Positions 1 through 7,312 of a stretch of 64,000 nucleotides of DNA are shown here, piece by piece. Under the pieces are notes generated by a model, which did not search any database, was not told where the DNA came from, and saw nothing but the letters and a program-made list of their open reading frames with translations. The DNA lies in assembly GCF_004421005.1 (NCBI RefSeq), contig NZ_CP038026.1:3472001-3536000 (forward strand), read 5' to 3'. How positions within the stretch are numbered: position 1 is the first letter of the stretch; every line of letters begins with the position of its first letter. Origin of the DNA: Pseudoduganella plicata (GTDB lineage Bacteria > Pseudomonadota > Gammaproteobacteria > Burkholderiales > Burkholderiaceae_D). The translations under genes were made by a program, and so were the position numbers.

Positions 1-320
1 AACGGGCCGGCCAGCGCATCGCAGACGTGCTCCGGTCCGTGCCGCCACTGCTGCGCCAGCGCGGCGGCCAGGCCGTGCGCCGCCGCCACTTCGGCCAGCG
101 CCGGCTCGCGCGCCACGGGATGCCCCCACAGCGCGACCAGCAACCCGTCCGCCACGTACAGGTGCCGGGCCGCATCGCCCGCGGCCACCGCGACGGCGGC
201 GCGGGCGCCATTGACCGCTTCGATGGCAGCACCGTCGAAGCGCGCCAGCGGCGCCGCCATCCGGTCGATCAGGTCCTGCTCGGCCGCACCGTGGCCGATC
301 CACCCACACAGTCCGCTCAT
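1..320 (-). CDS. Asparagine synthase-like amidotransferase (partial, N-terminal part only)
   Basis: About 106 residues are visible and the gene runs off the left edge. It begins MSGLCGWIG, which resembles the start of class II (Ntn) glutamine amidotransferases of the asparagine synthase B type. In that family the nucleophile is normally Cys2, exposed after Met removal. Here the Cys is residue 5 from the ATG, so either the protein is a degenerate glutaminase domain or the real start differs. It starts 27 nt after the decarboxylase gene on the same strand, so it is probably the third gene of that transcript. Amidotransferases of this family occur in XrtA exopolysaccharide loci, where they may amidate or aminate a sugar or its substituent. 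The synthetase domain is not visible. Confidence 0.7.
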   Translation of the reverse strand, partial: MSGLCGWIGHGAAEQDLIDRMAAPLARFDGAAIEAVNGARAAVAVAAGDAARHLYVADGLLVALWGHPVAREPALAEVAAAHGLAAALAQQWRHGPEHVCDALAGP

Positions 321-347
321 ACGGCCCCCAAGGGAATAACGGTCAGA

Positions 348-1583
348 TTAGACGAGAACTTCCACGGCAGCGGGCTGGCTGAGAAATGCGCCGGGACTGG
401 CCGTCATGCCGTACGCGCCCGACTGCAGCACGGCCACCAGGTCGCCCGGCTGTGCATGCGCCAGCTCCATGCCGTCCGCCAGCAAGTCCAGCGGTGTGCA
501 CAGCGGCCCGACCACGGACACTTTTTCGCGCGCGTCGCCCTGCACGCGGTTGCCGATGACGACCGGGTAATTCTTGCGGATCACCTGGCCGAAGTTGCCG
601 GACGCGGACAGGTGATGATGCAGGCCGCCATCGGCAATCAGGTAGACCTGGCCGCGCGACTCCTTGCGATCGACGATGCGGCAGACGTACACGCCCGCCT
701 CGCCGACCAGGTAGCGCCCCAGTTCGATGACGATGCGCGCGCCCTGCAATGGCGGGCGTGCCGTCTCGAGCAGCGCGGCCAGATTACTGCCCACCTGCGC
801 CAGGTCGAGCCGCTCCTCGCCGGGGAAATACGGAATGCCGAAGCCGCCGCCGATATTGACGACGCGGGGCGGGCGCGGGGCGCTTTGCGCCAGCCGGATC
901 GCCAGCGCCAGCGTTTTCTCGTGCGCCTCCTGCAATGCCGCCACCTTCAGGTTTTGCGAACCGCTGAAGATGTGAAAGCCGTAAAAGTCCAGGCTCAGCG
1001 CGCCAATCCGGTCCAGCATGGCGGGCACCCGTTCCGCATCGACGCCGAACTGTCTTGGTCCGCCGCCCATCTTCATGCCGGACGATTTCAGCTCGAAATC
1101 CGGGTTGACGCGCACGTTGACGCGCGGCGTGACGCCCAGCCGCGCGCCGATGGCGGCGGCGCGTTCCATCTCGCCTTCCGACTCGAGGTTGAGGACGATC
1201 CCGGCGGCGATTGCCATCGACAGGTCGGCGTCGCTCTTGCCCGGTCCCGCAAAGCTGATGTGCAGCGGGTCCATCGGCGTGTCCAGCGCCACGCGCAGTT
1301 CGCCGCCCGAGGCGACGTCGATGCCGTCCACCAGCGTCGCCATATGCTGCACCACGGCCGGCATTGGATTGGCCTTCATCGCGTAGTGCAGGTGCACGTC
1401 GGGCGGCAGGTGCTGGCGCAGTTCGGCTACGCGAGCCGTCATCGCCGCCCGGTCGTAGGCATAGAACGGCGTCTGGCCGACACGCTGGGCCAGCCGTGTG
1501 AGGGGAATGCCGCCGACCTGCAGGCAATCGTCGACGACGGCGAACTGGATCAAGGGCGCGTGCTGCGGGCGCGCGGCGGTCAT
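348..1583 (-). CDS. Pyridoxal-dependent decarboxylase, exosortase A system-associated
   Basis: The 411-aa product belongs to the fold-type III (alanine racemase-like) group with diaminopimelate and ornithine decarboxylases, and matches the exosortase-A-associated subfamily in context. The PLP lysine is Lys70 in YAMKANPMP. HIFSGSQNL, the phosphate-binding glycine loop GGGFGIPYF, ELGRYLVGEAG, LCTPLD and the C-terminal GAYGMTASPGAF are all in the expected order. The ATG at 1583 overlaps the ligase stop (ATGA) and follows a GGAGG site. The true substrate is unknown. Its coupling to an AMP ligase and an acyl carrier protein suggests it may act on a carrier-bound amino acid rather than a free one (inference). 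Confidence 0.9.
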   Translation of the reverse strand: MTAARPQHAPLIQFAVVDDCLQVGGIPLTRLAQRVGQTPFYAYDRAAMTARVAELRQHLPPDVHLHYAMKANPMPAVVQHMATLVDGIDVASGGELRVALDTPMDPLHISFAGPGKSDADLSMAIAAGIVLNLESEGEMERAAAIGARLGVTPRVNVRVNPDFELKSSGMKMGGGPRQFGVDAERVPAMLDRIGALSLDFYGFHIFSGSQNLKVAALQEAHEKTLALAIRLAQSAPRPPRVVNIGGGFGIPYFPGEERLDLAQVGSNLAALLETARPPLQGARIVIELGRYLVGEAGVYVCRIVDRKESRGQVYLIADGGLHHHLSASGNFGQVIRKNYPVVIGNRVQGDAREKVSVVGPLCTPLDLLADGMELAHAQPGDLVAVLQSGAYGMTASPGAFLSQPAAVEVLV

Positions 1584-3169
1584 GGTGCCTCCGTAAAGGC
1601 GTTCTCGTACTGGCTGGACAGCAGCTTGCGGTCGATCTTGCCGTTCGGGTTGCGCGGCAGCGGCGCCGTGCTGATGACGACCTTCTGCGGCAGCATATAT
1701 GCCGGCAGGTGCGGCTTGCAGGCGGCCAGGAGATCGGACGCCATCAGCGCGGCGCCGTCGCGCGGATACGCGATCACCACGATGGCCTGGCCCAGTGTCG
1801 GGTGCGCGATGCCCAGCGCCGCCGCTTCGGCCACGTGCTCGCGCGCGTACACGACTTCTTCCACCTCCGTCGGGCTGACGCGGTAGCCCGACGTCTTGAT
1901 CATCTCGTCGCTGCGGCTGATGAAGTACAGGAAGCCTTCTTCGTCCTTGCGCACCGTGTCGCCCGACCACACCGCCAGTTCCGTCAGCGGCAGCCCATAG
2001 TGACGTGGCGCGATGGGCTTGAAGCGCTCGGCCGTCTTGGCGGGATCGTTCCAGTAACCCAGTGAAACCAGGGCGCCGCGGTGCACCAGCTCACCCGGCT
2101 CGCCCGGCGCGCATTCGGTACCGTCCGGGCGCAGCACCATCACCTCCGCATTCGGGATCGCCTTGCCCATCGAATCGGGGCGGCGGTCCAGTTCTTCCGG
2201 CGGCAGGAAGGTGGAGCGGAACGCTTCGGTCAGGCCGTACATCAGGAACGGCCGCGCCGCGGGCAGTGCGCGGCGCAGCGCGTCGAGGGTCGGACGCTGC
2301 ATCGCGCCGCCCGAGTTGGTCAGATAGCGCAGGGTGCAGTCCGCCGGCCAGTTCAGCTGCGCCAGCTGGATCCACAGCGGCGGCACGGCCGCCAGTCCCG
2401 TGATGCGTTCGGCCATGACGGCATTGAGCACGTCGCGCGGCAGCAGGTGGTTGATCAATACCGCCGTGGCGCCCACGTGGAACGCCGTCGTCAGCTGCGA
2501 CAGGCCGTAATCGAAGCTGAGCGGCAGCACGGCCAGAATACGGTCCTGGGGTGTGTTGTCCAGGTAACCCGCCACGCTCACGGCACCGGCCACCATGTTC
2601 CGGTGCGACAGCACGACGCCTTTCGGCTTGCCCGTGCTGCCCGAGGTGTACAGGATGGCGGCCATGTCGCCGTCGATGGCGCGGTGCGCGGGTGTGTCGG
2701 TGACGGCGACGGTGGACAGCGTGTCGTCCCAGGCCAGCAGTTCGACGCCCTGCAGCGCCGGCAGCTCTTCCGAGACGCCCGTCACCAGCACGGTGCGCAG
2801 ATCGCGGCAGCCCGCCAGGACCGGCAGCAGCAGCTTCAGGCGGTCGATGGACGTGACCAGCACCCGCACGTTGCAGTCGGCCAGGATATAGCCCACCTGC
2901 TCGGGTTTCAGCAGCGGATTGACGGGCACGAACACACCGCCGGCCGCGGCGGCGCCGAACATGGCGCCCACGTTTTCCACGTTCTTTTCAAGGTAGACGG
3001 CCACGCGCTCGCCCCGTTCCAGCCCGTGGGCCAGCAGCGCCGCTGCCGCGCACTTGACCAGCCGCGCCAGGTGGGCGTAGGTCAGGCGGCGCTGGCCATA
3101 GACCAGCGCTTCGGCATCGGGCGTGCGCTGCGCGGAACGAAAGATGAAGTCATGAATGAGATCGGACAT
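1580..3169 (-). CDS. Acyl-CoA ligase (AMP-forming), exosortase A system-associated
   Basis: The 529-aa product is a complete ANL-superfamily adenylating enzyme. The nucleotide-binding P-loop YTSGSTGKPKG is at about 174-184, the A5-like YGLTEA follows mid-protein, the hinge-region SGDTVRKDEEG is present, and the catalytic C-terminal lysine is in NPNGKIDR (Lys511). It would activate a carboxylate as the acyl-AMP and pass it to CoA or a phosphopantetheine carrier. The carrier gene starts divergently 264 nt away. It is the first gene of a leftward operon with the decarboxylase (4-nt overlap) and the amidotransferase-like gene. The substrate cannot be read from sequence. An amino acid is plausible because the next enzyme is a PLP decarboxylase. 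Confidence 0.92.
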   Translation of the reverse strand: MSDLIHDFIFRSAQRTPDAEALVYGQRRLTYAHLARLVKCAAAALLAHGLERGERVAVYLEKNVENVGAMFGAAAAGGVFVPVNPLLKPEQVGYILADCNVRVLVTSIDRLKLLLPVLAGCRDLRTVLVTGVSEELPALQGVELLAWDDTLSTVAVTDTPAHRAIDGDMAAILYTSGSTGKPKGVVLSHRNMVAGAVSVAGYLDNTPQDRILAVLPLSFDYGLSQLTTAFHVGATAVLINHLLPRDVLNAVMAERITGLAAVPPLWIQLAQLNWPADCTLRYLTNSGGAMQRPTLDALRRALPAARPFLMYGLTEAFRSTFLPPEELDRRPDSMGKAIPNAEVMVLRPDGTECAPGEPGELVHRGALVSLGYWNDPAKTAERFKPIAPRHYGLPLTELAVWSGDTVRKDEEGFLYFISRSDEMIKTSGYRVSPTEVEEVVYAREHVAEAAALGIAHPTLGQAIVVIAYPRDGAALMASDLLAACKPHLPAYMLPQKVVISTAPLPRNPNGKIDRKLLSSQYENAFTEAP

Positions 3170-3186
3170 GGAAGTTCCAGTAGCGT

Positions 3187-3221
3187 GGCAACGCGGGGGC
3201 CAAAGACCTTTACATTTTACA
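3187..3221 (-). promoter_or_regulatory. Candidate sigma-54-like -24/-12 element with TTTACA direct repeat
   Basis: Read on the minus strand, TTTGGCCCCCGCGTTGCC has GG and GC exactly 10 nt apart (3200-3201 and 3188-3189), as in a -24/-12 promoter. A direct repeat TGTAAA-A-TGTAAA lies just upstream (3209-3221). This locus encodes PrsR, a sigma-54-dependent activator, which makes a sigma-54 promoter attractive. Against it, the predicted start would leave only about 7 nt before the ligase ATG, and the -24 box lacks the usual GGCAC. Confidence 0.25.
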
Positions 3222-3270
3222 ACTTATCGAATGGCGACTTCTGGTCATTTTGGCATGCTTTACGGTCCAA

Positions 3271-3297
3271 AAACAACAGCCGCCGAGGCTGTTGTTT
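3271..3297. promoter_or_regulatory. Perfect 11-bp inverted repeat between divergent operons
   Basis: AAACAACAGCC and its exact complement are separated by GCCGA. Both neighbouring genes read away from it, so it is not an end-of-gene terminator for either. It lies about 80-100 nt upstream of the candidate minus-strand -24/-12 element, a usual distance for an enhancer-binding-protein site. It could be an operator for PrsR or another regulator, or a leader hairpin of the ACP transcript. No binding data can be inferred. Confidence 0.45.
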
Positions 3298-3433
3298 CCT
3301 TTCTTGATACGGGCCGAAAAAGGCAGGCTGTTGCTGGCCGCAAAGGCCGCACGCGGGTTATACTCGGCGAAATCGTTGTTGAAAGCGCAATCCCGGCAGC
3401 GTATGCGCCGGCTGTGGAACCTCTGGAGTAAAT

Positions 3434-3685
3434 ATGGATTTGCAAGAAGAAGTAAAAACCATCGTGATCGACGTGCTCAGCCTCGGCCCTGCCGGCGCCG
3501 CCCTGACGGAACAGTCCGCCCTGCTGGGCAGCATTCCGGAGCTCGATTCGATGGCCGTGGTCCAGCTGATCGGCGCACTGGAAGAGCAGTTCGGCTTCGC
3601 CATCGACGATGACGAAATCAGTGCCGCCACCTTCGCCACGCTGGGCAGCCTCACCGACTTTGTCCGTCTCAAACAGACCGCATGA
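3434..3685 (+). CDS. Acyl carrier protein, exosortase A system-associated
   Basis: The 83-aa protein has the four-helix carrier pattern with the phosphopantetheine serine at Ser39 in PELDSMAV. It is acidic, as expected for an ACP or PCP. It opens the rightward operon: the next gene (hydrolase 2) starts 4 nt before its stop. With the divergent AMP ligase and PLP decarboxylase it probably forms a carrier-dependent route that makes a small acyl or aminoacyl group for the polysaccharide (inference). A phosphopantetheinyl transferase would have to come from elsewhere in the genome. Confidence 0.88.
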   Translation: MDLQEEVKTIVIDVLSLGPAGAALTEQSALLGSIPELDSMAVVQLIGALEEQFGFAIDDDEISAATFATLGSLTDFVRLKQTA

Positions 3686-4560
3686 AACCCGGGGCAGCCG
3701 CGCAGCCGCCGCAACCGTTCTTCCTGGACGGCGGTGCCGATGCCCGCTTCTGCCTCTACTATCCTCCTGCTTCTTTCCCTGATGCGCCGGCCTGCCGCGG
3801 CGCCATCGTCTACCTGCACCCGTTCGCCGAAGAGATGAACAAGAGCCGCCGCATGGCCTCCCTGCAGGCCGCGGCGCTGGCCGCCGATGGCTATGCCGTC
3901 CTGCGCATCGACCTGCATGGCTGCGGCGACAGCGCCGGCGACTTCGGCGACGCCACCTGGGACAGCTGGCTGGCCGACGTGGATCGCGCCAGCCGCTGGC
4001 TGCGCGACCGTCTTGGCGCCACATTGAGCGAGGCTCCCGCGATCTGGGGCCTGCGCCTGGGCGCATTGCTGGCGCTCGATCATGCCCGCAGGGCGGCCGA
4101 GGCGCCAGCGTTCCTGCTGCTGTGGCAACCCGTCACCAGCGGCGCCGTCTTTCTGACGCAGTTCCTGCGCCTTGCCGTTGCCAGCCAGATGCTGACGGCC
4201 GACGGTGGCGCGGGCGGCGGTACCGCCGCGCTGCGCACGCAACTGGCTGAAGGCTACGCGCTGGAGATCGCCGGCTACCTCCTCAACCCCGCGCTGGCGG
4301 CGGCCATCGACGCCCACGATGCGGGCGCCATGCCGCCGCCCTGCCCGGTGCATTGGCTGGAAGTGGTACCCGAGGCCGGACGGCCGTTGCCGTCCGCCGC
4401 GGCCCGCATCGTCGGACGCTGGCAGGATGCCGGCATCCTCGTGGACGCGCGTGCGGTGCCCGGGCCGCAGTTCTGGGCGACGCAGGAAATCGCCACGTGT
4501 CCCGCCTTGCTCGACCAGACCCGTCACGTCTTGCAGCCCCTCCATCATGCAGCCGGATGA
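3682..4560 (+). CDS. Hydrolase 2, exosortase A system-associated (alpha/beta-hydrolase)
   Basis: The 292-aa product has alpha/beta-hydrolase features: YLHPFAEEMNKSRRM (oxyanion region), DLHGCGDSAGDF, and a nucleophile-elbow-like WGLRLGALLA at about 122-131. The elbow Ser is replaced by Arg125 (GLRLG). From memory of this exosortase-associated subfamily, that elbow is usual for it, so the lack of Ser is probably not a mutation, but catalysis by a classical Ser-His-Asp triad is unlikely. It overlaps the ACP gene by 4 nt and the next hydrolase by 14 nt, so the three are translationally coupled. A role in releasing or transferring the ACP-bound group is inference. Confidence 0.88.
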   Translation: MKPGAAAQPPQPFFLDGGADARFCLYYPPASFPDAPACRGAIVYLHPFAEEMNKSRRMASLQAAALAADGYAVLRIDLHGCGDSAGDFGDATWDSWLADVDRASRWLRDRLGATLSEAPAIWGLRLGALLALDHARRAAEAPAFLLLWQPVTSGAVFLTQFLRLAVASQMLTADGGAGGGTAALRTQLAEGYALEIAGYLLNPALAAAIDAHDAGAMPPPCPVHWLEVVPEAGRPLPSAAARIVGRWQDAGILVDARAVPGPQFWATQEIATCPALLDQTRHVLQPLHHAAG

Positions 4561-5389
4561 ACTGGCCCTGTCCTTTCCCTGCGCGGGCGACTGGCTGACG
4601 GGCATCCTCAGCCCCGCCGGCGATGCGCCACAGCGCGGCGTGCTGATCGCCGTCGGCGGACCACAGTACCGGGCCGGCAGCCATCGCCAGTTTGCCCTGC
4701 TGGCCCGCAGCCTGGCCACTCGCGGCATCCCCGCACTGCGCTTCGATTACCGCGGCATGGGCGACAGCACCGGCGAGCAGCGCGACTTCACCGACGTCGA
4801 TGCCGACCTGCGCGCCGCCATCGACGCGTTCTGCGCCCGCGTGCCCAGCCTGCGCGAGGTCGTCATCTGGGGCCTGTGCGACGCCGCTTCGGCCGCGCTG
4901 TTCTATGCGGGGCAGGACGAGCGCGTCAAGGGACTGGTGCTGCTGAACCCCTGGGCACGGACGGAAGCGGGACTTGCCGGCACCACGTTGCGCCACTACT
5001 ACCGCGCGCGGCTGCTGCAGCCGGACCTGTGGAGAAAACTCGTCAGCGGCCGCTTCGACTGGCGCGCGGCGGCTGGCGGATTTTTCAGGCTGGCCGGCAA
5101 GGCGCTGCGCCGTCCCGCCTCGGCACCGGCCGAGAGCCCTGGCCTGCATGAGCGCATGCTGCGCGGCATGCGCGCGTTTGGCGGCAACGTGCTGCTGATC
5201 GACAGCGGCAACGACCTGACGGCCAGGGAATTTCTCGACATGGCAGGGGCGTCGCCGGCATGGCGCCGCCTGCTGGCCGCGCCGCAGGTGCAGCGCCGCA
5301 CGCTCGCCGAGGCCGACCACACGTTCTCGCGCCGCGCCTGGCGCGACCAGGTCGCCGACTGGACCGCCGACTGGGTGCGCGCATGGTGA
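4547..5389 (+). CDS. Hydrolase 1, exosortase A system-associated (alpha/beta-hydrolase)
   Basis: The 280-aa product starts MQPDELALSFPCAGDWL at an ATG inside the end of the previous gene. It shows GGPQYRAGSHRQF near the oxyanion hole, FDYRGMGDSTGE, and an elbow WGLCDAASAALF with Cys111 where a Ser normally sits. A C-terminal DHTFSRRAWRD carries the likely catalytic His. A Cys nucleophile is plausible for an acyltransferase or thioesterase. It pairs with hydrolase 2 in XrtA polysaccharide loci. Its stop overlaps the ATG of the following glycosyltransferase by 7 nt. Confidence 0.88.
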   Translation: MQPDELALSFPCAGDWLTGILSPAGDAPQRGVLIAVGGPQYRAGSHRQFALLARSLATRGIPALRFDYRGMGDSTGEQRDFTDVDADLRAAIDAFCARVPSLREVVIWGLCDAASAALFYAGQDERVKGLVLLNPWARTEAGLAGTTLRHYYRARLLQPDLWRKLVSGRFDWRAAAGGFFRLAGKALRRPASAPAESPGLHERMLRGMRAFGGNVLLIDSGNDLTAREFLDMAGASPAWRRLLAAPQVQRRTLAEADHTFSRRAWRDQVADWTADWVRAW

Positions 5390-6662
5390 AGCGCGTGCTG
5401 ATGATCGCTTTCCACTTTCCGCCGCTGCACGGCAGCAGCGGCATCCAGCGCACGCTCAAGTTTTCGCAATATCTGCCCGCGCTGGGCTGGCAGCCGCTGG
5501 TGCTGACGGCGCACCCGCGCGCCTACGAACGCCAGGGCGCCGACCAGTTGCGGGAGATCCCTCGCAAGCGGTGGTGCACCGCGCCTTCGCCCTCGACACG
5601 TCGCGCCACCTGGCCCTGGGCGGCCGCTACCCGCGCTGGCTGGCGCTGCCGGACCGCTGGGTATCGTGGGTCTTCGGCGCCGTGCCGGCCGGCCAGAAAC
5701 TGATCCGCCGCCATCGTCCGGAGGCGATCTGGTCGACGTACCCGATCGCCAGCGCGCACCTGATCGGCCTGGTGCTGGCGAAGCTGACAGGCCTGCCGTG
5801 GATCGCCGACATGCGCGATCCGATGACGGACGTCGACTATCCCGTCAATCCGCTGACGCGCCGGGTCTATCGCTGGATCGAGGACCGCGCCGTGCGGCAC
5901 AGTTGCGCCGTCGTCTGCACCACCGCCGGCGCCGTGCGCAACTACCAGCAACGCTACCCAGACGTGCCGCCCGAGCGCTTCCTCCTGGTGGAGAACGGCT
6001 ATGATGAGGAGAATTTCAACGGCGCGCCTAACCCGCCGCCGCGCGATCCGGCCGCGCCGTTTACCCTGGTCCACAGCGGCATCGTCTATCCGTCCGAACG
6101 CGACCCGGTAGAGCTGTTCGCGGCGCTCGCCGCGCTGCAGGCAGCCGGACAGCTGCGTCCCGGCGAGCTGCGCGTGGTACTGCGCGCCACCGCGCACGAC
6201 GAGTACCTGGCAGGCCTGATCGCCCGACACGGCATCGGGGCCTTCGTCACGCTGGCGCCCCATATTCCGTACCGCGAAGCGCTGGCCGAGATGCTGGGCG
6301 CGGACGGGCTGCTGGTACTGCAGGCGGCCAACTGCAATCACCAGATCCCCGCTAAACTGTACGAATACCTGCGCGCCGGGCGGCCCGTGCTGGCGCTGAC
6401 CGATCCGGTCGGCGACACGGCCGGCGCCCTGTTGCAGGCGGGGATCGATACGATCGCACCACTGGACCGGCGCGACCTGATCGCCCAGGCGCTGCTGCGT
6501 TTCATCGGGCAAGTGCGCGCCGGCACCGCCCCCGTGGCGACGCCGTCCGCGGTGGCGGGCGCGTCACGCCGCGCACGGGCGGCACAGCTGGCGCGGCTGC
6601 TGGACCAGTTGGCCGCCCGGGGCGTCACCAATCCCGTGCCCAATCAAGCGGAGGAAATATGA
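5383..6662 (+). pseudogene. GT4-like glycosyltransferase, broken by a 1-nt frameshift
   Basis: The N-terminal 60 codons (MVKRVLMIAFHFPPLHGSSG...) read in one frame to about 5562. The remainder (VVHRAFALDTSRHLALGG... to the stop at 6662) continues in another. Adding one base in the CCC run at 5559-5561 joins them into a 426-aa protein, consistent with a single lost C. The N-terminus is a typical GT4 (GT-B) start, the middle has STYPIASAHLIGLVLAK and ADMRDPM, and the C-terminal half has a donor-site-like AKLYEYLRAGRPVLAL. It probably adds one sugar of the exopolysaccharide repeat at the inner membrane. Its ATG lies within hydrolase 1 and its stop overlaps the TPR gene start, so the operon layout is intact. 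Either it is a base-call error or a recent inactivation. Confidence 0.8.
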
Positions 6663-7312
6663 CGTCGCAACGGATGCAATTGATTGCCGGGCAGTGCAAG
6701 GCGCTGCTGGTTCTGTCCATGCTGGGCGCAAGCGGGCTGGCTGCGGCCGCCCCCTATTGCGGCGACCTGAAAAACGGCTACGGCCCGTTCGATTTCCGCA
6801 GCACGCCGCAGTCGAAGCTGGGTGTGGTGGAGGACTTTCACTTCACGGAAGACGTGCAGACGTTGCGGCGCGGCGCCACGGGACACATCGGCGGCGACCT
6901 CGATTATCTGCTGCGCGCCGTGCCGAACCACCCGCGCGGCCTGCTCACCATGATGAAACTGTCGCAGAAGCTGCGCAGTCCGCAACCGCCCGGCGCCCAC
7001 TTTCCCACGGAATGCTATTTCGAACGGGCCGTGCGCTTCCAGCCGGACGACGGCGCCGCCTGGGCGCTGTATGCCCAGTACCTGTATGGCGAGGGCAAGG
7101 ACAAGCGCGCTCTGGAAATGCTGGAGCGCGCCGCCACGCTGGCGCCGGACGATGCCGCCATCAGCTACAACCTGGGTCTCGTGTACGCGAAGGCAAAGCG
7201 GTACGACGCCGCGCTGCCGCTGGCGCAGAAGGCGTACAGTGCCGGCTTTCCCCTGCCCGGGCTGAAGAAGATCCTGTCCGAGGCCGGCAAATGGACTGAA
7301 GCGCCGCAATGA
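6659..7312 (+). CDS. Secreted/periplasmic tetratricopeptide-repeat protein
   Basis: The 217-aa protein has an N-terminal hydrophobic segment (about residues 13-31) ending AAAAPYC, which looks like a signal peptide. The C-terminal half carries TPR-like helices, AAWALYAQYLYGEGKDKRAL and AAISYNLGLVYAKAKRYDAA. It overlaps the frameshifted glycosyltransferase by 4 nt and the following polymerase-like gene by 4 nt. TPR proteins in exopolysaccharide loci often scaffold the assembly machinery. The specific role here is unknown. Confidence 0.75.
   Translation: MTSQRMQLIAGQCKALLVLSMLGASGLAAAAPYCGDLKNGYGPFDFRSTPQSKLGVVEDFHFTEDVQTLRRGATGHIGGDLDYLLRAVPNHPRGLLTMMKLSQKLRSPQPPGAHFPTECYFERAVRFQPDDGAAWALYAQYLYGEGKDKRALEMLERAATLAPDDAAISYNLGLVYAKAKRYDAALPLAQKAYSAGFPLPGLKKILSEAGKWTEAPQ

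Noticed and set aside
1584..1970. N-terminal extension of the PLP decarboxylase
   Set aside because: It would overlap the ligase gene in another frame. The ATG at 1583 has a GGAGG site and matches the family start.
3300..3330. Second sigma-54-like element near the ACP operon (GGCAGGCTGTTGC)
   Set aside because: GG and GC are 9 rather than 10 nt apart, so it does not fit a -24/-12 promoter.
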